Made by a program: the position numbers and the translations under genes. A stretch of 64,000 nucleotides of DNA from JBGPHT01 sp041484525 (GTDB lineage Bacteria; Acidobacteriota; Terriglobia; Bryobacterales; Bryobacteraceae): positions 27,600 to 91,599 of the forward strand of contig JBGPHT010000008.1 of assembly GCA_041484525.1 (NCBI GenBank), given 5' to 3'. Below are positions 20,018-29,563 of the stretch, one piece after another; position 1 is the stretch's first letter; each line of letters starts with the position of its first letter. The notes under the pieces are model-generated. The model did not search any database. It was not told where the DNA came from and saw nothing but the letters and a program-made list of their open reading frames with translations.

Positions 20018-20626
20018 CTCCAGCAAGTGCCCCATCTTTTCCCTCTTCGTCCTTAGGTACGCTTTCCGCGTATCCACCACGTCGGCCAAACACGGCACCC
20101 GCTCCGTCACGCGCACCCCGGCATTTTCCACGGCGGCGACCTTCTCCGGATTGTTCGACAGCAGCCGCACCGCTGCCAAATGGAAATACCGCAGAATCGC
20201 CCCTGGCAGCTCGTAACTGCGCAGATCCGAATCGAAGCCGAGCCGCTCGTTGGCCTCCACAGTATCGGCGCCGTGGTCCTGCAATTCGTAGGCCCGCAGC
20301 TTGTTCAGCAGACCGATTCCCCGTCCCTCCTGATGCTCGTAGATCAACAGGCCCCGGCCTTCTTGCGCGATGCTCTTGAGCGCGATTTCGAGCTGCGCCC
20401 GGCAATCGCAGCGCAAGCTATGGAACACGTCGCCCGTCAGGCATTCGGAATGGATGCGCACCAGGGGCGGGGATTCGGCCTCCAGATCGCCCATTTTCAG
20501 CACCACGGCTTCTTCGGGAGGACCGCCCGCATGGCCCTCGAAACCGTAGATCCGGAAGTTTCCGAACTGGGTTGGAAAGTCCGCTTCGGCCACCTTCTCC
20601 AGGCGCAGCGGAGAGGAATTGTGCAT
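20015..20626 (-). CDS. ribA: GTP cyclohydrolase II
   Basis: This 203-aa protein has the zinc ligands C62, C73 and C75 in HSECLTGDVF and SLRCDCRAQL and the GTP-binding run HQEGRGIGLLNKL. The C-terminal catalytic region (YELPGAILRYFHLAAVRLLSNNPEKV contains the NNPEK block) is complete. It opens GTP to the first riboflavin precursor. It is a stand-alone domain; the DHBP synthase half found in RibBA is absent, so ribB should be elsewhere. The start lies 35 bases from the divergent histidine kinase gene. Confidence 0.94.
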   Translation of the reverse strand: MHNSSPLRLEKVAEADFPTQFGNFRIYGFEGHAGGPPEEAVVLKMGDLEAESPPLVRIHSECLTGDVFHSLRCDCRAQLEIALKSIAQEGRGLLIYEHQEGRGIGLLNKLRAYELQDHGADTVEANERLGFDSDLRSYELPGAILRYFHLAAVRLLSNNPEKVAAVENAGVRVTERVPCLADVVDTRKAYLRTKREKMGHLLE

Positions 20627-20661
20627 GCTTAGCTTTTGGGAACCTTAATCCTTTTATTATA

Positions 20662-21978
20662 ATGGCTTCCGACACCGTGGAAAGTTACCTGGTCACCCTG
20701 CTGGTGAAACTCGGGTTGATGGCTTCCGTCGCGAGCCTGCTGGCGCGGTGGAATTCGTTCAAGTCGATGCTGATGCGGGAGAACCGTACGCTCAACCAGC
20801 GTGTGGCGCTTTCGCTTTGGCTCTCCATCGTGTTCGGCGCGGGCGTGGCCACGCGCGCCTTCACCCCGGCGTACAAGGCGGCGGACCTCGGCCTGGAGGG
20901 CGCCCTGTTGGCCGGCTTGGTGGGCGGATACGTAACGGGACTGCTCTCCGGCATCATCATTTCCCTGCCCGCCATGTTCGCGGGCGAGTACCTGACGCTG
21001 CCGCTGCTGGCTGGCATCGGAGTGCTGGGAGGGCTGCTGCGCGACATCCCGGCCGAGCCCGAAGATATTTGGCGCTTCTCCCCCATGTTCGACCTGAACC
21101 TCTACCGGTTCTTCCGGGAGACGCAGAATTACCGGCGCGCGGCGTTTCATCTCTCCTGCGTGGCGGGCATCCTGTTCGCGGAATTCCTGCGCCAGCAGGT
21201 AGGGGAGCTGTTCAAGCCGAAGGTATTCTTCCTGGCTCCGGAACCGCGGCACTTCCTCTCGTATGCGGCGCTCTACGCCAGCACGTTGTTCGCGGTCGGC
21301 ATCCCATTGAAGATCTGGAACAGCACGCGCAACGAAAAAAAGCTGGAGGACCAGGGCCGGCTGCTGGTGGAAGCGCGCCTGGCCGCGCTGACCAGCCAGA
21401 TCAACCCGCATTTCCTGTTCAACACGCTGAACTCGGTCTCTTCTCTTATTCGCACGGACCCCAACCAGGCGCGGGTAATGGTAGTCAAACTCTCGAAGGT
21501 GCTGCGGCGCCTGCTCAAGAAACATGAGAACTTCAGCGCGCTGCGCGACGAGCTGAGTTTCATCGAGGACTATCTGGCGATCGAGGTGGTGCGTTTCGGC
21601 GACAAGCTGCGTTTTGAAAAAGACGTGGCGGCGGATACTCTGGATATGCTGGTGCCGAGCATGCTGCTACAGCCGCTGGTGGAGAACTCGATTAAACACG
21701 GATTGAGCAGCAAGGTGGAGGGCGGCACCATCCGGATTCATACGCATCGCAGCGCGCTGAAACTGCATTTGTGCGTCGAGGACGACGGAATCGGCATCCC
21801 GGAGAGCAAGCTGGCGACGCTGCTCGATCGCGGGATCGGAGTGAGCAATGTCAATGAGCGGCTGAAGGTACTGTTCGGAAACGAGTATCGAATGTGGATT
21901 GAAAGCCAGCCCGGGCGCGGCACGCGCATTCAGATCGAAGTGCCGGAATTACACACCGACCTGGCGGCGGTATCGTGA
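20662..21978 (+). CDS. LytS/YehU-type sensor histidine kinase
   Basis: From the ATG at 20662 the protein is 438 aa. The N-terminal 200 residues hold five or six membrane segments of the 5TM-LytS receptor type (ALLAGLVGGYVTGLLSGIII is one). A linker helix (EKKLEDQGRLLVEARLAAL) leads to the phosphoacceptor His250 in INPHFLFNTLNSVSSL, the His_kinase signature. The ATPase follows with LVENSIKHGL and EDDGIGIPESK. A longer frame from 20572 runs through the ribA promoter and is not used. No LytTR response regulator is next door, which is unusual; the partner must be elsewhere. The membrane part may sense envelope state. Confidence 0.9.
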   Translation: MASDTVESYLVTLLVKLGLMASVASLLARWNSFKSMLMRENRTLNQRVALSLWLSIVFGAGVATRAFTPAYKAADLGLEGALLAGLVGGYVTGLLSGIIISLPAMFAGEYLTLPLLAGIGVLGGLLRDIPAEPEDIWRFSPMFDLNLYRFFRETQNYRRAAFHLSCVAGILFAEFLRQQVGELFKPKVFFLAPEPRHFLSYAALYASTLFAVGIPLKIWNSTRNEKKLEDQGRLLVEARLAALTSQINPHFLFNTLNSVSSLIRTDPNQARVMVVKLSKVLRRLLKKHENFSALRDELSFIEDYLAIEVVRFGDKLRFEKDVAADTLDMLVPSMLLQPLVENSIKHGLSSKVEGGTIRIHTHRSALKLHLCVEDDGIGIPESKLATLLDRGIGVSNVNERLKVLFGNEYRMWIESQPGRGTRIQIEVPELHTDLAAVS

Positions 21979-22000
21979 CGGAGAGTTACGAGGAGACAAT

Positions 22001-22687
22001 TTGAACAGACTGGAAGAATCGATAAGCGCCTGGCCCGCCAATGGGCTGCCCAACACACTCGCGGAGAGGACGCGGCGAGTGTACGATCGATTGGCGGCTG
22101 TTTATCCCGCGTCCACCATGCTGTTTCATTCGCGCGCGCACCGCTGCGCGCTGGAGGTGTCGGGCATCCGCGATGGGATGCAGGTGCTCGAGGTGGCGAC
22201 GGGGTCGGGCGAGATGTTCCGGCGGCTGGTACGAGCCAACCGCACGGGCGCCACCATCGGCGTGGATCTTTCTCCCAACATGGCGGCGCGCACGCAGCGC
22301 ACGGCGCGGCGCAAGTACCCGGCGGCGCAGACGCATTGTCAGGCGGTAGACGCGCGCCACATGCCGTTCCGCAGCGAATCGTTCGACGCCATTTTCTGCT
22401 GCTACCTGCTGGAGCTGCTCTCGGCGGAAGACATCGTGAGCACGCTAGGCGAGTTCCGCCGCATCCTGCGCGATCGCGGCAATCTCACGCTGGTGCTGAT
22501 CGGCCAGAACACGGCGGTGTTCAGCGCCATCTATAGAGTGTTGGGCAAGGTGGCGCCGGCCTTCTGGGGACGGCAGGTGGAGCGGCGCGTGCCGGAGCTG
22601 ATCGAATCCGTGCGGTTCCAGATCCTGCATGACCGCGTGGTGCGGCAGTCGTTCTATCCTTCGCGCGTCCTCGTGGCGCGCAAGTAG
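22001..22687 (+). CDS. Class I SAM-dependent methyltransferase
   Basis: A TTG start at 22001 is chosen because it follows AGGAGACAA at good spacing, giving 228 aa; the frame extends further 5' but into the kinase gene. Motif I is VLEVATGSGE, followed by the acidic residue after strand 2 (GVDLSPNMAA) and DARHMPFRSESFDAI, the UbiE/Methyltransf_11 layout. It could act on a quinone, lipid or other small molecule. The next gene, an aldo/keto reductase, starts at the last base of the stop, so both are in one transcript. Confidence 0.82.
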   Translation: MNRLEESISAWPANGLPNTLAERTRRVYDRLAAVYPASTMLFHSRAHRCALEVSGIRDGMQVLEVATGSGEMFRRLVRANRTGATIGVDLSPNMAARTQRTARRKYPAAQTHCQAVDARHMPFRSESFDAIFCCYLLELLSAEDIVSTLGEFRRILRDRGNLTLVLIGQNTAVFSAIYRVLGKVAPAFWGRQVERRVPELIESVRFQILHDRVVRQSFYPSRVLVARK

Positions 22688-23511
22688 TGATCCGCCGGCC
22701 GTTCGGATGGACGGGCGTGCAAGTGCCCGTCGCCGGTCAGGGGACCTGGATGATCGAGCACGACGCCCAGGCCGTCGAGGCACTGCGGCTGGGACTCGAT
22801 CTGGGTCTGACGCACATCGATACCGCTGAGATGTATGGCAGCGGGCGCGCGGAAGAGATCGCCGGCGAAGCCATCCGCGGGCGGCGCGACGAAGTTTTCC
22901 TGACAAGCAAGGTGCTGCCCTCGAATGCATCTTACGAAGGCACGCTGCGTGCTTGCGATGCCAGCATGAAGCGCTTGGGCGTCGAGAGACTGGACCTGTA
23001 CCTGCTGCATTGGGAGAGTTCCCACCCGATCGGCGAAACCATGCGCGCGCTGGAGAAGCTGGTGGCGGACGGCAAGGTGCGGTTTATCGGGGTCAGCAAT
23101 TTCGATGTGGCGCAGGTGAAGGCGGCGGAGAAGGCGCTGCGGCACGAGCGGCTGGCGTGCAACCAGGTGCTCTACCACCCGTGGGACCGCGGCATCGAGC
23201 GGAAGCTGCTGCCCTACTGCACGGGGCGAGGCATCGCGGTGGTGGCATACAGCCCGTTCGGGCACCGTGCGTTCAAGCGGAATCGGGTGCTCGACGAGGC
23301 TGCCAAGCGTCACGGCGCGACCGCGCGGCAGGTGGTGCTGCAATTTCTGACGAGGAATGAGGACGTCTTCACGATTCCGAAATCCGGCAACACGGATCAC
23401 GTCCGGGAGAATGCCGGAAGCTGGGACTTCCGTTTGGACGCGGAGGACGTGGCAGCGATCGACCGCGCGTTCCCGGCGCCCGACCGCGATGTGCCGCTGG
23501 GGATGATTTAG
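22687..23511 (+). CDS. Aldo/keto reductase
   Basis: The 274-aa protein begins with GTG at 22687, sharing one base with the previous stop. The catalytic tetrad is present as D45 and Y50 in HIDTAEMYGSG, K75 in FLTSKVLP and H108 in LYLLHWES. The NADP-binding region near the end (FTIPKSGNTDHVRENAGSW) is of normal type. It should reduce carbonyl groups with NADPH in the cytoplasm. The substrate is not evident. The methyltransferase upstream is likely to act in the same process. Confidence 0.9.
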   Translation: MIRRPFGWTGVQVPVAGQGTWMIEHDAQAVEALRLGLDLGLTHIDTAEMYGSGRAEEIAGEAIRGRRDEVFLTSKVLPSNASYEGTLRACDASMKRLGVERLDLYLLHWESSHPIGETMRALEKLVADGKVRFIGVSNFDVAQVKAAEKALRHERLACNQVLYHPWDRGIERKLLPYCTGRGIAVVAYSPFGHRAFKRNRVLDEAAKRHGATARQVVLQFLTRNEDVFTIPKSGNTDHVRENAGSWDFRLDAEDVAAIDRAFPAPDRDVPLGMI

Positions 23512-23521
23512 CTGGCCCCCG

Positions 23522-24820
23522 TTATCCTGCCCAGGCCAACACGGCTTCGAGCAGGACATTGGCGCCGTTAGCGCAGTCCTCCGAGCGGCTGAATTCCTGG
23601 GGAGCGTGGCTGATGCCTTTCACGCTCGGCACAAAAATCATGCCCATCGGACCGAGCGTGGACATCATCTGCGCGTCGTGGCCGGCGCCGCTCGGCAGGC
23701 GCCGGCTTTCCAAGCCCAATATCTTGGCGGCAGCTTCGATCGACGCCTGCACGGCGGGTGTCGCCAGGGCTTCATCATGATGCGCAGCCAGCCGCATGCT
23801 GATTTCCGTTTGCGTCCGAGCGGCGATTTCCCGGGCGCGCGCCTCCACCTGTTTTCCCATGGCCGCGATCCTGGCGGACGAGAGGTCGCGCAGTTCGACC
23901 GTCATCTTTACCACGCCCGGAACTACGTTGGGCGCGTTGGGCGTCACGTTAAGCTGGCCGACCGTTCCCACCTGCCTGCCGGGTTCGGCGCGCACAATCT
24001 CGTTCACGGCGATGGTCAGGTAGGAAGCTGCCAGCAGGGCGTCGCGTCGCTCCGGCATGGGAGTGGTCCCGGCGTGGTTTGCGTAGCCGCGGATCTCCAC
24101 TTCATATCGATCGATGGCGACGATGCCTTCCACCACGCCGATCGGAATGCTCCCCTTGTCGAGCGTACCGCCCTGTTCGATGTGGAGTTCGAGGTAGCAG
24201 TGAAAAGATCCAGGCGCGCGCCGCGCTTCCGCAATGCGGCCGGGGTTGCCGCCGATCTTGCGGATGGCGTCCGACTTCTTCGTGCCGTTCCAGACGCTGT
24301 CGAGTTCGCCGGGTTCGAGGTGGCCGGCGGCGGCGCGGCTGCCGGCGAGGCCGTTGTTGAAGGCGACACCTTCCTCGTTCGACCAGACGACGACTTCGAG
24401 CGGCCGGCGCGTAGTGACGCCGGATTCTCCGAGCGTCCTGACGACTTCGATGGCGGCGAGCGATCCTAGGTCGCCGTCGAAGTTGCCGCCGTTGGGGACG
24501 GAATCGATGTGGGAACCGAAGAGTACCGGCGGACGCGAAGGATCGGTTCCGGGACGGCGCGCGGAGATGTTGCCGGCGGCATCGATACGCGGCGCGAGTC
24601 CGGCGGCCTCCATCAACTGCATGACGTAGGCGCGGCCGGCGACGTCGGCATCGGAGTAGGCGACGCGCGAAACGCCATCGGCGAACGTGCCGCCGGCGGG
24701 ACGGCCGTGGACGCTGAGGGCTTCGAGATGCTGACGCAGGCGCGCGGCGTTGATGCGGGGCGCGGCGGCGCGTACGACTGACGCCAGCGCGGCGGCGGCC
24801 AGAAAATGGCGACGGTTCAT
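23522..24820 (-). CDS. M20-family N-carbamoyl-amino-acid/allantoate amidohydrolase, exported
   Basis: This 432-aa protein begins MNRRHFLAAAALASVVRAAA, a twin-arginine-like signal, so it is probably folded before export. Metal ligands of the M20 family are visible: His in FGSHIDSVPNGG, Asp in NFDGDLGSLAA and the catalytic Glu pair in VVWSNEEGVAF. The motif HIEQGGTLD and the C-terminal SGAGHDAQMM are typical of the hydantoin/allantoate group (HyuC/AllC). It hydrolyses an N-carbamoyl or ureido amide bond. It is transcribed together with the permease gene, which lies upstream on the same strand with only 9 bases between, though a functional link is not clear. Confidence 0.88.
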   Translation of the reverse strand: MNRRHFLAAAALASVVRAAAPRINAARLRQHLEALSVHGRPAGGTFADGVSRVAYSDADVAGRAYVMQLMEAAGLAPRIDAAGNISARRPGTDPSRPPVLFGSHIDSVPNGGNFDGDLGSLAAIEVVRTLGESGVTTRRPLEVVVWSNEEGVAFNNGLAGSRAAAGHLEPGELDSVWNGTKKSDAIRKIGGNPGRIAEARRAPGSFHCYLELHIEQGGTLDKGSIPIGVVEGIVAIDRYEVEIRGYANHAGTTPMPERRDALLAASYLTIAVNEIVRAEPGRQVGTVGQLNVTPNAPNVVPGVVKMTVELRDLSSARIAAMGKQVEARAREIAARTQTEISMRLAAHHDEALATPAVQASIEAAAKILGLESRRLPSGAGHDAQMMSTLGPMGMIFVPSVKGISHAPQEFSRSEDCANGANVLLEAVLAWAG

Positions 24821-24829
24821 CCAGCCAGT

Positions 24830-27253
24830 TTACTCGTAGCGGAGCGCCACCATGGGGTCGACCTTCATGGCCCTGCGCGCGGGCAGCCAGCAGGCGAAGA
24901 TGCCGACGGCCAGCAGCACGGCGGAGATGGCGCCGAAAGTCACTGGGTCGTTGGGACTCACCTGCACCAGCAGCGTCTTCATCACGCGCGCCACGCCGAA
25001 GGCCGCCAGCAGGCCGATGCCGATCCCGATGGCAAGTTGCCGCAGTCCCTGTTTGAGCACCATTAACAGGATGTTTTGCGTGGAGGCGCCCATCGCCAGG
25101 CGGAGGCCGATCTCCTGTGTGCGGCGCGTCACCGAGTAGGCCATGACGGCGTAGAGACCGACCGCAGAGAGCAGCAGCGCGATGGCGGCGAAGATGGCGA
25201 AGAGCGAGCCGAAGACGCGATACTGCCAGCGCTGCTGGTCGAAGTTCGCGGCCAGCGTCATCACGGCGAAGACCGGGAGTTCGCCATCGATGGCCTGGAT
25301 TTCCTTGCGCACGGCGCTGGTGAGTGAGGTGGGAGATACAGCGCTCCGGATCACCAGGGCATCGTTCGAGAGCGGCCGCGCGGGGAACGGCACGTAGGCC
25401 ACCGGTTCCATCTCAGGCAGGTTCGGGCGCTGCTGCCGCATGTCCTGGCTGACGCCGACGACGGTCAGCCACGGCCGGTCGCCCTGCCAGAAGATGCGGA
25501 TGCGCTTGCCGAGCGGGTCCTGATGCGGGAAATATTTGGCGGCGAAGCGCTGGTTGACGACCACGGTTTCTTTTCCAGGCAGACCGTCGGTTGCAGTGAA
25601 GCTGCGGCCGCGCACCAAGCCGAGTTGAACGGTCTCGAAATACGGCGCGTCGACAACCACCGCGGCCAGGTCCGGACGCTTGGACTCCTCGACCGGCGGC
25701 TCGCCCTCGATCTCCAGTTTCCAGACGGCGGCGCCGTTGATCGGCAGATGCGAAACGATGGCGGCGGATTCGACGCCGGGAATCGCGGCCAGGCGCGGCG
25801 CCAGCCGGTCGTGGAACTGCTTGCGTGCTTCCGCATTGGGGTACTTACGGTCGGGAAGGCTGAGCCGCATCGTGAGGAAGCGCTCGGCGCGCATGCCTTC
25901 AGTCATGTTGTAGAGCTTGATGAAGCTGCGGATCATGAGGCCGGCGCCGACCAGCAGGACGAGGGAAAGCGCTACTTCGCTCACCACCAGGAAACCGGTG
26001 AGGTAGCGGGAGCGCGAGCCGCCGCTGTTGCCGCGGCCACCCTCCTTGAGCGTCGAGTTGAGGTCGACCTTGGAAAGCTGCAGTGCCGGCGCCAGGCCGA
26101 AAAGAATTCCCGTGAAGAGGCAGATGGCGGCGAGGTAGGCGAAGACCGTGAAGTCCATTTTGAAAACGATCCAATACGGCTTGCCGACATTGGCCACCGC
26201 GAGATCGAACATGCGCACGCCCCAGACGGCGATGGCGAGTCCGGCTGCGCCGCCCAGGAAACCGACGAGCACGCTCTCGATGAGCAACTGCCGGATGACG
26301 CGCCAGCGACTGGCGCCGAGCGCGGTTCGGATGGAGATCTCTCGCGCGCGCGCCAGCGAACGAGCCAGCAGCATGTTGGCGACGTTAGCGCAGGCGATCA
26401 GGAGGACGAAGCCGACGGCGCCGAGCAACACCAGGAAGACTGTGCGGATCTGGCCGCCGTTGAACTCGTCGTTGTAGGGGATGACCATCCCTGTGAACCC
26501 CTCGTTAGTTTTCGGGTAAGCCTTGGCGAGACGGATGGCGATAGATTCGATTTCGGTCCGAGCCTGTGCCAGAGTGGCGCTGCCGGTCAGGCGGCCGAAG
26601 ACCTGGAGTTCTCGCCAGTCGCGCTTTTCAAAATCGGCGGTGGGCACCAGCGGCGTCCAGATGTCGGAGTTGACGGGAAACTTCATGCCCTTCGGCATCA
26701 CGCCGACGATGGTGGTAGGGACATCGTTGATGCGGATGCTCTTGCCGAGGATGTCGGGATTGAGGCCGTAGCGGCTCTCCCACACGCTGTGGCCGAGGAT
26801 GCAGACGGCGGGCGCGCCCACGCGATCTTCGCCGGGCATGAAGTCGCGGCCCAGCACCGGCTTCTGGCCGATGAGCGAGAAGGCATTGGCGGTGAGAAGC
26901 GTACCGGAGTAACGCTCGGGCGCGCTGGTGTCGTCGGTGATGACGACAGCCGTCCCGGAGAATGCCGCCAGTTCCTGGAAGCTCTTGGACTGCTCGCGCC
27001 AGTCGCGGAAATCCGGGTAGGAGACGCGGATATCGGTCTGGTTCTTCGAATGGTTGTTGGTGGAGAGATACATCACGCGGTCCGGCTGGTCAACGGGCAG
27101 GCCGCGGAAAAGCACCGCGTTGACCAGCGTGAAGACGGTGGTGTTGACGCCGATTCCGAGCGCCAGCGCCACCACCATGAGGGCCGTGAAGCCCGGTTCC
27201 CGCAGCAGCATCCGGATACCGAACTTGACGTCCTGCGCTAAGCTCATGCCCAT
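24830..27253 (-). CDS. MacB/FtsX-type permease without ATPase domain (orphan permease)
   Basis: The intact 807-aa protein starts MGMSLAQDVKFGIRMLLREP and has the two-block layout of the family: transmembrane helix near 20-45, a periplasmic MacB-like domain (residues 55-260), three FtsX helices (LLIACANVANMLLARSLARA, about 290-430), a second periplasmic domain, and three more helices ending VGIFACWLPARRAMKVDPMV. No ATPase gene is adjacent, which is normal for these acidobacterial proteins. They may pair with a shared MacB ATPase. Function is unknown; transport of a lipid or peptide across the envelope is a guess. Compare the decayed relative at 1718-4001. Confidence 0.92.
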   Translation of the reverse strand: MGMSLAQDVKFGIRMLLREPGFTALMVVALALGIGVNTTVFTLVNAVLFRGLPVDQPDRVMYLSTNNHSKNQTDIRVSYPDFRDWREQSKSFQELAAFSGTAVVITDDTSAPERYSGTLLTANAFSLIGQKPVLGRDFMPGEDRVGAPAVCILGHSVWESRYGLNPDILGKSIRINDVPTTIVGVMPKGMKFPVNSDIWTPLVPTADFEKRDWRELQVFGRLTGSATLAQARTEIESIAIRLAKAYPKTNEGFTGMVIPYNDEFNGGQIRTVFLVLLGAVGFVLLIACANVANMLLARSLARAREISIRTALGASRWRVIRQLLIESVLVGFLGGAAGLAIAVWGVRMFDLAVANVGKPYWIVFKMDFTVFAYLAAICLFTGILFGLAPALQLSKVDLNSTLKEGGRGNSGGSRSRYLTGFLVVSEVALSLVLLVGAGLMIRSFIKLYNMTEGMRAERFLTMRLSLPDRKYPNAEARKQFHDRLAPRLAAIPGVESAAIVSHLPINGAAVWKLEIEGEPPVEESKRPDLAAVVVDAPYFETVQLGLVRGRSFTATDGLPGKETVVVNQRFAAKYFPHQDPLGKRIRIFWQGDRPWLTVVGVSQDMRQQRPNLPEMEPVAYVPFPARPLSNDALVIRSAVSPTSLTSAVRKEIQAIDGELPVFAVMTLAANFDQQRWQYRVFGSLFAIFAAIALLLSAVGLYAVMAYSVTRRTQEIGLRLAMGASTQNILLMVLKQGLRQLAIGIGIGLLAAFGVARVMKTLLVQVSPNDPVTFGAISAVLLAVGIFACWLPARRAMKVDPMVALRYE

Positions 27254-27353
27254 ATAGACTCCCGTCAGTGGCGTTGCTTAACAGGTGTACGACGTCATGC
27301 TCCGAAAAGTTTCCACAGTTGCAACACGGCCAACTTCGAAGTATTGTCGATTC

Positions 27354-28316
27354 GTGAACCTATCCAGACGAACTCTCTTGACCGCCATGTCCGCGGCGGC
27401 TGCCGCGCAGGCGCAGCGCAACCGTCCTAACTGGAAACCGAAGCTCGGCGTGTTGTGCCGGTACACGGATCCCAACCTCGCCTTCGTGAAGGCCGAGGGC
27501 TTCACCAGCATGCAGCTCCGGATCAACGACCCCCTCGATCCGCAGAAAGTGGACGATGCCACGGTGGCGTCGATTAAGGACAAGATCGCGCGCGCCGGGA
27601 TCACCGTATCGTCGATAGCGGTAGACGGTAACCATATCGATCCCGATCCGGCGGCGCGCGATCGGCAGAATCAGCTCACCATGAAGGCGATCGATCTGGC
27701 CGGCAAGCTGGGGGTGCCGAATATCGGCGGGCAATCGGGCAAGATCGTGGGGAAGCCGCTGCAGGAGCAAGTCGACGAGATCGTGCGCGTGTACACCGAG
27801 AAATACTTTCCGCTGTGCGAGAAGTACAAAGTTCGGGTGCTGTGGGAGCCGTATGCGGGCGGACCGAATATCGGCACCGGCCCGGTCGGCTGGGAGGCGC
27901 TGTTCAAGGCGTTCAAGGACAGCCCGTACGTGGGGCTGCAGTTCGACCCGTCGCATCTGGTGTGGCAGTTCATGGACCCGGTGCAGGCGGCGCGCGATTT
28001 CGTGGACAAGATCTACGACGTGCATCTGAAGGACACGGAGATCATGTGGCACGTGCTGCGGCGCACCGGGATCCAGCCGCCGGCGAATGTGCGGTGGTGG
28101 CGGTTCCGCGTGCCGGGGTATGGGTCAGTGGACTGGAAAGGGTTCTTCTCGGTGCTGGCGGACGCGGGGTACACGGGCGCTATGAACATCGAAAACGAGG
28201 ATGAATTCTACTACCCGCCGTACCAGAGCAATGGCGATTTCACGGAGCAGTTCAAGCGCGGCTTTCGCGTGGCGCACGAGTTTCTGAAAACGCTGGTGCC
28301 GCCGGTGACGGCATAG
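27354..28316 (+). CDS. Tat-exported sugar phosphate isomerase/epimerase-like TIM-barrel protein
   Basis: A GTG start at 27354 gives NLSRRTLLTAMSAAAAAQA, a twin-arginine signal, and 320 aa; an upstream ATG at 27285 would place 23 extra residues before the signal. The body is an AP-endonuclease-2-type barrel: FTSMQLRINDPLDP, GVPNIGGQSGKIVG, RVLWEPYAGG, GLQFDPSHLVW and VHLKDTEIMW carry the metal-binding Glu, Asp and His positions. Such enzymes isomerise or epimerise sugars and cyclitols. Export is usual for acidobacterial and planctomycete paralogues. It stands alone, divergent from the permease gene. Confidence 0.85.
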   Translation: MNLSRRTLLTAMSAAAAAQAQRNRPNWKPKLGVLCRYTDPNLAFVKAEGFTSMQLRINDPLDPQKVDDATVASIKDKIARAGITVSSIAVDGNHIDPDPAARDRQNQLTMKAIDLAGKLGVPNIGGQSGKIVGKPLQEQVDEIVRVYTEKYFPLCEKYKVRVLWEPYAGGPNIGTGPVGWEALFKAFKDSPYVGLQFDPSHLVWQFMDPVQAARDFVDKIYDVHLKDTEIMWHVLRRTGIQPPANVRWWRFRVPGYGSVDWKGFFSVLADAGYTGAMNIENEDEFYYPPYQSNGDFTEQFKRGFRVAHEFLKTLVPPVTA

Positions 28317-28364
28317 CGTCGCCGTCTGTGATAAGATTCCTGACCAAAACCAGGAGGTGAAGCT

Positions 28365-29486
28365 ATGCGTGTATTCGTACTGTGCACCGCATTTGCCGTG
28401 CTAGCGTTCGGGCAGCGTCACAAGTTGGATGAGGTGGACGCGGAGAAGCCGGAAGGCAAGCTCCTGCAGCAGGTGATGCAGGAGAACGACGCGGACAAAA
28501 AGGCCGCGCTGATGGAAGAGTTCGCGACGCAATTTCCCAAGGCCGACGCGTCGCCGTGGGTGCTCGAGCAGTTGCAAGCCATCTACGTGAAGGCCGCGCA
28601 GCCGGACAAGATCATCGCGACCGGCGAGAAGCTGCTGGCGCTCGATCCGGAAGACCCGGAAGCGGCCTTGCAGTGCCTGAAAGCGGCCGAGGCGAAGAAA
28701 GATGTGGCGGCGATCCGAAAATGGTCGGCGCTAACTTCGGCGAACGCCCGCAAGATGGCCGCGGCGCCGAAACCGGCGGACGCGGACAAGGCGGAGGACT
28801 GGAAAAACCAGGTGGACTACGCCAAACAGGTGGATACGTACACGGATTACGCGCTGTATCGGGCGGCCATCGAGTCGCGTGACCCGAAGGTGGCGATCGA
28901 GCTCTATGAGGAATTGCAGCGGCGCAGTCCGCAGAGCGAGTACGTGCCGAAGACGGTGGACCCGTTGTTCGTGGCGTACCGGCAGGCGGGGGCCAACGAC
29001 AAGGCGGTCGCCCTGGCGGAAACGGTGCTCGCCAAGGGCCAGACCAACGAGGACATGCTGCTGGTGGTGGCGGACTCTTATCTCCAGAACAAGAAGGAGC
29101 CGGAGAAAGTGCATGCCTACACGGCAAAGATCGTCGAGCTGATGGCGGCCAAGCCCAAGCCGGAGGGGGTGAGCGATGCCGATTGGACTGCGCGCCGCAA
29201 CCTGGTGACGGGCCTGGCGCATTACATGAGCGGGAAACTGTATTACAACGAGACTAGTTTCGGCAAGGCCGATCAGGAGCTGCGGGGCGCTCTGCCGCTG
29301 GTGGACGGGAACGCGACGATGAAGCCCGAGGTTCTCTATTTGTTGGGTTTCGCGAACTACAAGATGGATAAGCCACAGGAGGCCGCCAATTTTTACAGGG
29401 CCTGCGCCGCTATCAAGGGCCCATTCCAGGCGACTGCGGCGAAGAACCTACAGGGCATTCAGGCGCAATATCGGGGAGTCAAATAG
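28365..29486 (+). CDS. Secreted TPR-like hypothetical protein, 373 aa
   Basis: A strong ribosome site (AGGAGGTG) precedes the ATG at 28365. A signal peptide (MRVFVLCTAFAVLAFGQ) is followed by helical repeats rich in Ala, Glu and Lys, with TPR-like spacing of small and aromatic residues (for example GLAHYMSGKLYYNETSFGKA and YLLGFANYKMDKPQEAANFY). The protein is probably a periplasmic scaffold. No catalytic motif is seen. It follows the TIM-barrel gene at 48 bases and may be co-transcribed, but its own ribosome site is strong. Confidence 0.78.
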   Translation: MRVFVLCTAFAVLAFGQRHKLDEVDAEKPEGKLLQQVMQENDADKKAALMEEFATQFPKADASPWVLEQLQAIYVKAAQPDKIIATGEKLLALDPEDPEAALQCLKAAEAKKDVAAIRKWSALTSANARKMAAAPKPADADKAEDWKNQVDYAKQVDTYTDYALYRAAIESRDPKVAIELYEELQRRSPQSEYVPKTVDPLFVAYRQAGANDKAVALAETVLAKGQTNEDMLLVVADSYLQNKKEPEKVHAYTAKIVELMAAKPKPEGVSDADWTARRNLVTGLAHYMSGKLYYNETSFGKADQELRGALPLVDGNATMKPEVLYLLGFANYKMDKPQEAANFYRACAAIKGPFQATAAKNLQGIQAQYRGVK

Positions 29487-29488
29487 GT

Positions 29489-29556
29489 TGGCCACGGATG
29501 GACGCAGATAACTAACAGGATTGCTTATCCGCGTCCATCTGTGTTCATCTGCGGCC
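29489..29556. repeat. Imperfect palindrome related to the 10539-10608 repeat
   Basis: The outer arms TTGGCC and GGCCAA bracket two copies of a GATGGACGCAGAT-like word in opposite orientation, with several mismatches between arms. The shared word GATGGACRCAGATA links it to the perfect palindrome at 10539-10608. It lies between two convergent genes, where it could end both transcripts. Confidence 0.65.
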
Positions 29557-29563
29557 AAATTGC

